Source: Strongyloides papillosus (taxonomy: Eukaryota; Nematoda; Chromadorea; Rhabditida; Strongyloididae). Taken from it: a stretch of 64,000 bases of DNA. The position numbers and the translations under genes are program-made. The stretch spans positions 992,001 through 1,056,000 of the forward strand of contig SRSI01000060.1 of the NCBI GenBank assembly GCA_005656395.1, in the 5' to 3' direction. Under the pieces are notes generated by a model. That model was given only the letters and a program-made list of their open reading frames with translations. It did no database searches and was not told the origin of the DNA. Positions 53,853 through 64,000 of the stretch are shown one piece after another (position 1 is the first letter of the stretch; every line of letters begins with the position of its first letter).

Positions 53853-55449
53853 TTAATGAAAGAAATCATCAGCAAAAGGGTCATTAGCGGCTCTTGGTAA
53901 CACATATTGTTGATTATTTGGACGTGGTGGTATAGACATAGCATTTAATGGAACTTTTGGTGGATTTAAAATATGATCAAATGGATTTTTTTTAATTTCA
54001 TTAGATGTTTCTGGATTAATAAGTTTGTCCAAGTCAACAAGCTTAGAAAACGCTTCTTCTAAAGACGTAACTTTGCGAGTTTCGTTCCACTTGCGACTAT
54101 CAAAATTATCATTCAAACTATCACTTGATGAACTCTGTTTTTTAGGAGCCTTATTTTCATTTGACTGATTGGTAGGTGATGCATTTCCCCAATTGATTGA
54201 TGTTTCATTATCAAAACCATTATTTTGGTTTGGTGGTGATGATGCTGTTAAAGAAGATGTATCGGAGAATGATGTTGAGTAACAACTATTTTGTTGTATA
54301 ATATCAATAGATTTATTTTGTTGCATTTGATGAGTTATATCAAATGGATTAAATGTATTAATAGTTGGTTGAGTAGTAGTTAATGTTAAACTAGTATTTA
54401 TTCCGGATCCATTAAATGGTGTTGAGAAGTTTCCTGAATTGTAAACAGAAATATCAGAGAATGGATTATTATTATGTTGTGGATTTAACATTGGTGTAGG
54501 CGCTGTAAAAGAAGCCCAATTATTGATTCCATTTCCTTGAGAAGGTGCACCAAATGAGGTAGATGTGAAATTAATTTGTTGTTGGGGAATTGGATTGAAT
54601 GAATCACCAAATGGATCATTCGCAGTTTTGGTGTTTGGTTGACCATTATATGAGTTACCTGTTGAAAATGGATCATTATCGTTAAATTCATTGTTAGGCC
54701 AACTATCTTCTGGCATAGCAGGTATGTTATTTAATTGATCATAACCTTGTTGAATATTTTGTAATTCAGTCTCAAGATCGATTAAATCAGCAACAGCTAC
54801 TCCATTTTCATATCTAACACCTGAATCATGATCATTATCTTCTTCTTTCTTTTGTTTAGCCTCTTCCAATTTCTTTTTCTTCATTTCATATACAACATGG
54901 AACATATCACGGATTGATATAACAGCATGATCTGCAGTTTGAGCAGTTTTAATGCCATAATATTTATATTGTCCGTCAGAAGTATATATAAATCCAAAAG
55001 CTCTTGCATCAGTTGTATCTCGTGCGATAAATGATATTTTAGAAACAGGAAAATCATATAAAATTGTTCCTGATTTCTCATCTTTAATCTTAAGTCCATC
55101 AATTGAAATGTTAAGAATAATTCTAAGTTTATGTCCACCAGCGGTTTTGGCAGAAAGCTTTGCAAATTTCATTGCTTCAGCACACACTTCATCACTTTTA
55201 TTTGCAGCAACATCACGAACTCCGATAAATTTTGCCTTAAAATCAACTCCATTACCTTGAAAACGAAAAGGATCATTACTATTACCTAAAAAAATAAATA
55301 TATGTATGTTAAATTTAAATGTTTTTTAATTTAATCAACCTACTTTTGCTCTTATTTGATGATCTTTTTAACATTGATAACTTTGATTTCCCAACTTTAA
55401 CTCCATCAGTACCATCCACAGGGTTTTTCATTTTTTGTGAAGTAACCAT
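53853..55449 (-). CDS. dab-1: Disabled homologue (PTB-domain endocytic adaptor), 512 aa, two exons
   Basis: Adaptor that links NPXY-tailed receptors of the LDL-receptor family to clathrin and AP2 at the plasma membrane; in C. elegans DAB-1 works with such receptors in endocytosis and secretion (family knowledge). Exons 55449-55344 and 55285-53853; 58-bp intron. Seen: Lys-rich start, PTB domain at about residues 38-180 ([41 protein letters not shown], a C-terminal helix [14 protein letters not shown]), then a long Ser/Asn/Gln-rich tail with DPF motifs ([18 protein letters not shown]) for AP2 and NPF motifs (NNPFSD, FNPFDI, NPFDH) for EH-domain proteins. The exon 1 start restores the beginning of the PTB domain that the long second exon lacks. 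Tail length is within the range for Dab proteins. Confidence 0.93.
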
Positions 55450-58400
55450 ATTGAAGTAATATTTATAGCTTATTTAAAAAATAATAATGTTAGAATCTAA
55501 AAGCAATTAAATTGTCTCTTGACAAAATTTAAGTATTGTCTAAAAAATATAATGTAAATGATAACATTAAAAATATCATTAACAACAAAATAATTTAAAA
55601 AATTTATAACCAACGACTCGCTACATAAATAATTATAATGAATAATTTTGATAAAAATATTTGGTGTAAAAAAAATGAATGGTTGAAAGAAAATAACAAT
55701 ATAATACATCAATATGAGTTAACAAAAACTTAATTTAATATAAGGAACTTGAAATATTTATTGTTTACTATATAAGTTGATGATAGACACATCCTCTTTA
55801 ACTATTATCTGTTATTAAAATATATCTATCATTAATGATGGTCGTCCTGTTGTAGCCATTGTTAGATTTTATAATATAGATGACATCAAAAATATTTTAC
55901 CTTACATAAACATTTTGGAATAATAATATGTGTTTAAATCATAAAAATTAAGTATAGCTGATTTTTATGACGATATGATGAAATAATAAGATAGATACAT
56001 TTTTCATCATGTTACAAATGACTAATATCATTGAATAAAAAAAGATTTAAAATTATTGTTGTAGACAAGGGGAAAAATTAGAATTTTTCTCACAACTTAG
56101 AGACTTTCTTTTATATGATGTTTCTGTATGGATGGATATTATAAATAAGATAGAAAGAGAAACGAGTTTTTATAAAATTAAAGAGTTGATAAATTTTATA
56201 ATGTTGCACTATGAAATTTTATTTAAAGACACATTTAACATTATCTAACAAAATTTCTTTCCATTCAAATATTTATTTCTAGGAATCAAAATATATATAT
56301 CTTTTTATTACGTATAGAAACATATCAATAAATATCTAATAATTAAATTAGCCAAATTCAAAAGTAATGATAAATAATATAATAATTTAAAAAATTGTTT
56401 ATCATAACAACAATATATTATTGATGTGGTAATTGTAAATATTTTTAAACTAGCAATGATTTTTTAGTAAAGAAAACTTCCGTGTTGAATATTACTAAAA
56501 GTTAAATTAATGATTAGTAAATATATGTAAATTTTTGACTATCTTACAAAAACTTTAAGTCATTTTAAATTGAAAAAGAATTTCTATTGATATATAAGAA
56601 TACTGCACAACTATAAAAAAAATTTCAAGTGACATACAATGTGTTAGAAATATTTTAAAATTGTAAAGAATAAAAGCTTGGAAGTAAATACATTAAAAAA
56701 TTGAATGCGTTTTTGTTTTTAATAACTAATATGACTTCAATATAACTTCAGTAAAATTTCTAGATATTTTTATGTAACTTTTGAAAAACAAAATTAGCAT
56801 AAATCAAAAAAAACTACTCAAAAATAATTATTATATTCCACAAACTTAAAATATCATTTTATTCATTCAAAATTTTACCAGTAATTACAACATTCTATCA
56901 ATTAGCATCATTTCCATTAAAAAACTTTTTAAAATAATAATTGAAGCAGAAGTCTATTTTTAATTGTAATAATTAAAAACTGTAATGTGAAAACAATAAA
57001 AAAGCTGCCGATCACAAATTATTATTATTATTGTTATATTACAAAAATAATATATATTGCCTGATTTTATAAAATAACAAAAGAATTATATATTGGAATT
57101 TATTATTTCATACAAATAACTTACAAGTAACATCATGTTATAATAATAATGCATAATGATCATTTAAAAATATTAGAATCTAAATGTTTAAATAATATTA
57201 GTTCTTATTATGTGTAAAAAAGCTAATTAAAGCTTACGATATTATGTCACGCATTTTTTCATCAATTAAATAATATTATTTAGTGTGGGAGGATCAAGAA
57301 TTTTTCTAAAAAAATATATTTATAATTTTGTAAGAGCATGATGAGGAATAAAATATAATTTGTATAAATTAATATTTAAATGTTTTTTTTATTTCTTTAC
57401 TATACATAGATTACTAGAATCATTTGATGTGCATAAGAAATCATATGTAGTTTAGGTAAGAAAGATTATAATTAATGGAATACGTTAAGTCAGGCATCAA
57501 AGATGATTCTTATAATCATTAACAAATTTTAGAGGAAGTTATATTTTGTAAATAACATATATAATAAGCATACCATTGAATTGTTGATGTTTCGATCTTT
57601 GATAAGTCGAAAGTAAAGAATTTTAGAAGAAATAAAACAGTAATGGTAAACATAAAAATACTATTTAATTTGTTTGTTATATCAACAATGAAATGTCAAT
57701 TGAAACAGACGATATATTATACGTTTTAGAAATGGTATACCTTATCATATGACGGTAAAAAGTGGATTTTGAATATCGCTAATTTGAACTATAAATTATA
57801 TGCAATCATCTAAAAATGTTACATATATTATTTGATGATCAAAAAAATATTGATGAATGTATAATAACAAAAGTTTAAGGTTAACTTACTTTTAATTTAT
57901 CAACATCAAATTATTATTAACATTATTCTCCTATGGAAAGACAATAAAAATAAATTATTTTATGTATATCATAGTTTTGGTCTTACAAAAAGTGCAATAA
58001 AGAAGAAAATTTTAAAATTTTTTTAAAGTAAATAACAATTTAAATATATGATTATTTAAAAAAACATTAATATAATCTTTTTTGCCTTTATTTTTTTAAC
58101 ACATGAAATTTATTTAAAGTCAAAATTATGAGAATAGATGTTGTTTTTATAATTTAATTATATTTTTCCAACTGAATGAATAATCATAAAATATTAAGAT
58201 ACATTTCTCTATTTAAAAAATAAAAAACTTTTATAGTGCTTTTGATTTAAATTACAAGGTTATTAAGAAATGTTAATATCCTATTTTTAAATTGCCATAA
58301 ACGCGTTTTAATTAGGCTACAAACAAAGTGTAAATATATAAAGCAAACTTTTCAAAATTTATCATAAATGATACATAAAAAGAAATAAATAAAAGGTTTT

Positions 58401-61400
58401 TTTCTATTTATATTTGACAATTAGCTTTTTTTTAAAAATAAAAGTGTAAAAGATGGACAGTATTAATATCTACAAAACTTAATCTAAATAGCATGTATCA
58501 TATGTGTTACAATATATAATTAATTATTGTATTAAAGAAATGTGAATATCCAATTACATTTGTCAAAAAAATATAATTCTCCAATTAAAAGATTCTACAC
58601 ATCTAGAATATTACAATAATTGAAAAATTATATTTATATAGGTGGAACCCAATAAATATACAATTTTAATTATAGCGAAAATTTGAAATACAAAAAAAAT
58701 ATTATTGGTTTATTAGTATTTTAGAAAAGAAATAGATTATCGGTTGTGAAAATAAAATGATGTGAAAATTCTTTATTTTAACAAAAATATATGCTTAGTT
58801 AATGATGATAAAAATGTAAGAATATATATACGAAAAATTTATGCAAACATTTGTTTATTTGAAAAAAAGATAAATAAACAAAAATAAATGAATTTTTTTA
58901 TACTACTAAAATGACATTTGAGAAATTAGTTGTTTTTTTTAACAATTTCGCAATAGGCATTCAATAAAACAAATATAATCATTTGATTAGAAATAAAATT
59001 ATATATTTCAAAAATGGGAATAAAAAACTTTTTAAATGTATTGGTGTAAGTTATATAAAACTTTTATATGTGATTTTTCTAACCCATATAAATATAAATT
59101 GACAGTAATTAAATAAAGAAATATTTCAAAAAATTATATCTGTAATTGATAAATAACAAAAAGAATATTATATTCAAGTTACGAATAAAATTGTATGTTG
59201 CAAATGATATTTGGATGACTGTATCCCATAAAACTTTAGAAAATGTATTATAAAAAAACTGATGTCGTTTTTTTAATTTTTTTTTTGATTAAAAATAGAT
59301 AAAGTGGCGAGTGAGGTGAAAATAATAAATAAAAATGAGAAGATATATACAATAACTAACAAATTTAAACAATTATAAAGTACTTTAATCTTTAAAACTA
59401 AATTCTTTTTTCTAAAACATCTGATTTCACACATGATACTTTGATAAATGAAATTTAATAATAATATAAACAAAACAATTTATAATATACAAAATTTCTT
59501 CTCTAATGTTTAATTTGTTATAGAAAATTTTTGTGACATCATCAATTAAAATTACTTGTATTAAATAGAAAATAAACGATGATTATATTTCAATTTAATT
59601 TTAATAATATTTACTAAATAAATCGGCTGTTTATAAGATATGCTAACCATACGTTGAAATTTGAGTAAATGAAAATTTTATAAAATGTTATCAATATGAT
59701 TATAAACAAAATAGTGGGTAATGATAAATAAACTGATCAAATAATAAAATACTAAGTATTAAAAATGGTTTAAAAATTATGATTTATGTCGAATTTTTAT
59801 TCATTTATCAATTTATAAAGTTTTCTTCTTTTTCATAAAAACCATTATCCTAAAAATTTTACAACCCTTAAAATATGATTTATTATGAATATTTAGAAAA
59901 TTAAATGCCTTAAAGAAGTTATTTAATAATAATAAAGAAAAATATTTATTAGAATTTGTATGTTGAAGTTATGCATAATGATAGAATTTTATTGAAAGTA
60001 TATTTAAATTGCTTAATATGAAAATTAAGTTGTGAAGCAATTTTGGAGAGTTATAAATGAATATGTTATTTATGAAGTAAAAAATTTTTAACAATTAGAT
60101 TTAAAAACATCAAAAATGTAGAATGAGGTCGTTTAGAAAAATTAGATTAATAGTTAGAAAGGAGTACAGTTTGGTATGTCAAATTGTTGAGCAAATTTTT
60201 ATTATTTTTTAATTTGATTATCTTACATAGATAAATATATATAATGGTGCATATAAGAGCAGATGTTCAATTGCATAGTAAGGTAGAGTAAAAATAGGTA
60301 AATTTTTATTACTACTTCAATTTTATAAACTAACAACAACGTCAAAATAATATACAAAATTTTAAATATAATAAAATTGAACACTTTTTATTTTATAGGG
60401 ATATGAATGTAAGCTAATAGTAATTTTATCAACATTTCTTTAAATTAATTTTGATAAGGATAACTAATTTACTGTTATTATATTTTTTATCTATCTATAT
60501 TAATTGATTGATTTTATATCTAAAAAACAATATAAAATGATAAGTTGTGAATGATAACTTAAAAGTATAAATGTTAAGAAGAAATAAATATTTAAAATTT
60601 GTAAATCAACATTATTTATCTAAAGTTTAATAGTTAGCAAATAATATGTATTTGTTAAAATTGTATGATATTATTGAATACTTTAAAAATAAGTGTAATG
60701 GTCAGCAGTTATAAGTATTTATCTCATCAGCACTTATTTTTTCCTCCTACCGCCTTCTTATTTTATAACAATAGGAAGTTTTTAATAAATAAGAAAATTA
60801 TAAACTGGTATGAATTGGTTAAGATAGGAATGAGCTTGTTTTAAGTCTCTAGATTGAGTATATGTTTATTTTAAAAAGATTTAGGAAGGACAATATACTT
60901 AATAATTGGTCAAGTATATATTCTACCACATTAACATATATGATTAAAAGAGTTAAATATATACATTAATTTTTATTACAATAAATAAAATTATGTACTT
61001 AAAACCAACAAATAGTAAAATAAAGTGGAAATATAAAAATAATATATATAATTTATATCAAAATGTCTATCATAATAATTGTTACTGGCACATTAAATTA
61101 ATTTTTTTCAATTTAAAATGGATATTAAGATGTCTAATTACAAAACTGTACAATTAAATCAGCTTTTAATCAATTTAAGCATATTAGATATTTGTCATTT
61201 TCCATACATATATAGTATATATATATGTTCAACTAGTAACAAAACTACTACAATTATATGTTCTCTCAACAAACAAACAAAGTTACTGCCATTACAAAAT
61301 GTTTACAAAAGGTAAATTGATGGTGATTTGTATAATATATACATTTTAAAAATATAATAAAATCTATAAAACACTATATTTCTGTATACTTGAACTAGAT

Positions 61401-63495
61401 AAAAAATGTTTCGGTATTATCATTAAAAAAATTATGGTATTATCTTCAATGTAAAAATATATCTTATAAAATATGAATAGCGTAATATTTTATACCTCAT
61501 TTTTACAAATATTTTTTCCATTTTACAAAATCTAAAACATTTTTAGTAAAGAGAAAATCTAAATTTATTATTGGATAGGTCATAAATTGAACAACCTCAA
61601 CACTATTGTTTCAGTGACCATCAAAAGATTAAACCACTTTTTATGGAATATATATTCATTGAAATAGAAGATATAACATAGGCAATAGAACTAAATCAGA
61701 TGAAATTGGGATCTTCAGTCATCTAAAAGCTACAATGTCCATTGTATTAAACAAGTGAGTCACTCTATATGTAGACCTAAATCAATTCATCAAATTAAAA
61801 TGCATTTATATACTTTTTACTTATAAAATATGAGTTGAATGTAAATTTATAACTATATATAGATATATGTTGACGGTTTTTATAATGAAATTATATCATC
61901 ATACATAACTGGAAGTATTTTTAACAAAGAGGTTAATATTTACTATTATATTAAAAATAATCAATCTTATTATCACATTAAGGGTTCTTAAAGTTTTTCT
62001 CTAAATAATATATAAAGTTTTTAATACTTCATTTGTTGGTGGTCAATGCTTATAAGAGATAATGTACAGACAGGTAATTGTATACCAGGATGATGAGATA
62101 GTCCAACCAGATGATTTTGTAAGGTAAATACAAGTTTAGACAGGTTTTTCAATATACTTTTTATAGTTCAACAACTTTTACGAAGCTAGAATTTATAAAG
62201 TAGGAAGCTAGTAAAAAAATTGAAATATTCTAAATGTTATTAAGTTCATGTTTTAAGATTGTACTTACAATGTTTCTTCATAGACTAATTTATAACGAGT
62301 TCTGTAAAATAGTACCTTTAAATATTTTATATGATTAGATGCAAACAAAACTTTTAATATCAAATGGTATAAATAAAAAAAATTTAAAACGCAAGGAAAA
62401 ATTGTTGTTTTTTCAAATTTTAACCTCTTTTTGATAAAACTATTTTTTGTTTTAATTTTTAAAATTTCTAAATGACTTAAAAATAAAAATAATTGAAGAC
62501 GAATAATTTTTGCAAATGTTAAAGAAAAAAATGTTTTTAATGATAAACATAATTTAAAATGCTTTCTTATGCATGACATAAAATTAAATTTCTTACTTGG
62601 TAAAACTTTTAATTATAACTAAATTATTTTTATTTGATTACAAAGAACTACATATTGTCATTGAAAATAGAAATGTCAAAGTTTTCTTAATTTTTATTAT
62701 TAAAGGAAGCAAATAATTATTTGTGTCAAAAATAAAATTAATTAAAATAAAATTGTTAATTTACTCAGTATTTTAATGGAGACAAAAATTAATTAAAAAA
62801 AACAATTTAAAAGAGTTTTATTAGTAATATTTACAAATCGTTGGGATATATCGTTATTCAAATATTATTAGATTTATTTAAGGTTGAAAGCATTTGTAAT
62901 ATGCCGTTTGTGAAAGAAAAATTATATAATAGTAAAAAAGCTTGAATGCCTAAGGGTGTAAATTATATAATTATAGGGAAATATAATTTCTTTTAAAAAA
63001 AGTAAATGAATTAATAGACATTATTTTTAAGATAATTTTTCCTAAAAATAGAAGAATGTTAAATAAAATCATAAATGAACATTGAAATATATCTTTTTTT
63101 CAAATTTATTTTATGATGATGTTTCTAAACAATTAGTAAGTTGATTAGTAACAGGTTGATAAAAATAAAAATATCAGAGTAATCATACTACTAGTTCAAT
63201 TCATCTATTATGTGAGATTCTCATATTTATACTATATGTTTGTAACATAAATTAATGATTCATTTTCAATATATATTTTTTCGCAAATATCAAAATTACT
63301 TTTGTAACTAAAAAATATTTTCTATATTGATAATGTAAATTTTAACTTTATTTATGCATCTTTACAATGACCAATTATGTATATACAATAAATATATGGA
63401 AATTTGAAGAAAATTATAAATATCAATTTAGGAATGTCACTGGAAATTTTGAGAAAATAATAAAAACACCTATTAAAATATATGTTTGTTTATAT
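55450..63495. other. 8-kb A+T-rich gene-poor stretch
   Basis: No convincing exon chain on either strand. Short frames at 55497-55712, 59273-59473, 61118-61315 and 62265-62579 are Phe/Leu/Lys/Ile/Asn-rich, as random A+T-rich DNA gives, and no motif was recognised. The only contrast is a pyrimidine-rich patch near 60735-60765. The sequence left of 63496 is the 3' flank of the M6 gene; the part next to 55450 should hold dab-1 regulatory DNA. Confidence 0.5.
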
Positions 63496-64000
63496 TTAAT
63501 CATAATGATAAGATCTTCTACCATGAGTATTATTTTTATAACCATTTGATGTAAATGGAGCATCATTGTTAAAATATTTATTTTTAGCTCCATTATAAAT
63601 ATTGTCATTTTGGTATAAAATTTGCTGACTTCCTAATCTTCTATTGTTATATTTATTAAATTGATTTCTCATTTTTAGAAAGTTTCCATTATGTGTAGGC
63701 ATTACTTGATTATAATCACATTTTTGTCCTTCATACATTAATACTTCTTTGATATCAATATATCTTTTGTCATTATTTATATGTGCATAATTTGCTGCAT
63801 TACATATCATAAATTGAGTAAGACTTAAAGAAACTATGCCGCTACCAATGTAGCCAACAATGTACCATGGAAAAACTGAATTAGATAATGCACAAAATTG
63901 TTGTATGTCACCACCACATAATATTAAATTCTAAAAAAAATAATAATTAAAGGTTATACAAAAAATGTTATAATTTCACACATACCGATAATGAGTATTG
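63496..64000 (-). CDS. M6 / proteolipid (PLP) family membrane glycoprotein, C-terminal part
   Basis: Partial: the gene continues past the right edge. Exon 63930-63496, preceded by a 55-bp intron (63931-63985) and the end of the previous exon (63986-64000). Seen: CGGDIQQFCALSNSVFPWY, a membrane segment YIVGYIGSGIVSLSLTQFMI, then CNAANYAHINNDKRYID. This is the last transmembrane helix and following cytosolic start of the four-pass M6/PLP family, with the short inner motif NYAHI. A hydrophilic Asn-rich tail of about 95 residues follows. Vertebrate relatives are myelin PLP and neuronal M6A/M6B; invertebrate M6 proteins act at cell membranes in neurons and epithelia (family knowledge). The cysteines in the extracellular part match the family's disulfide-bonded loop. 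Confidence 0.75.

Noticed and set aside
62265..62579. 104-codon Phe/Leu/Lys-rich minus-strand frame ending next to a GTAAGT
   Set aside because: The donor-like site is suggestive, but no acceptor-linked exon with coding character was found, and the composition is that of random A+T-rich DNA.

Overview
The window is about 80% A+T and carries genes with very short (38-58 bp) GT-AG introns. It encodes animal proteins of nematode type: a TWK-type K2P channel, Disabled/DAB-1, an M6 proteolipid and a neuropeptide precursor. It is best read as nuclear genome of a clade IV nematode close to Strongyloides or Parastrongyloides. That placement is inferred from composition, intron size and gene content, with no phylogenetic marker. 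I found no rRNA, tRNA or CRISPR.

Layout. (1) 1-7520: part of a large mobile element. A minus-strand spliced gene (start 4072, running off the left edge) joins an OTU-like region to a MULE-type DDE transposase. A divergent plus-strand gene (4551-6083) encodes a secreted, membrane-anchored, glycoprotein-like product that looks like an envelope protein. It is followed by an eleven-copy, 98-bp tandem array. (2) 8.2-16.9 kb: nested non-autonomous transposons with target-site duplications. An AT-rich repeat was hit by a 647-bp MULE-like element and by a long-inverted-repeat TA element. The TA element was hit in turn by a hAT-like element holding seven 188-bp repeats and by a frameshifted cecropia-type mariner. 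(3) 17-25.6 kb: three more inverted-repeat elements, one an almost perfect palindrome with 811-bp arms. (4) 28.28-30.23 kb: intact CTP synthase. (5) 31.9-42.2 kb: a transposon graveyard with a hAT MITE, a ZBED-like hAT relic, a Ty1/copia relic and a Ty3/gypsy relic split by a piggyBac-like MITE. (6) 45.7-55.5 kb: the host gene cluster, all on the minus strand: K2P channel, neuropeptide precursor, RNFT-type RING membrane protein, a small secreted or anchored protein, and DAB-1. (7) 55.5-63.5 kb: about 8 kb with no supported gene, then the 3' part of an M6/PLP-family gene that runs off the right edge.

The host genes are ordinary single-copy neighbours and do not form one pathway. Several have exons too short to appear as long reading frames; they were found by following splice signals and reading-frame continuity. 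The most unusual object is the MULE element with its OTU-like fusion, envelope-like gene and boxed 98-bp array at the left edge.
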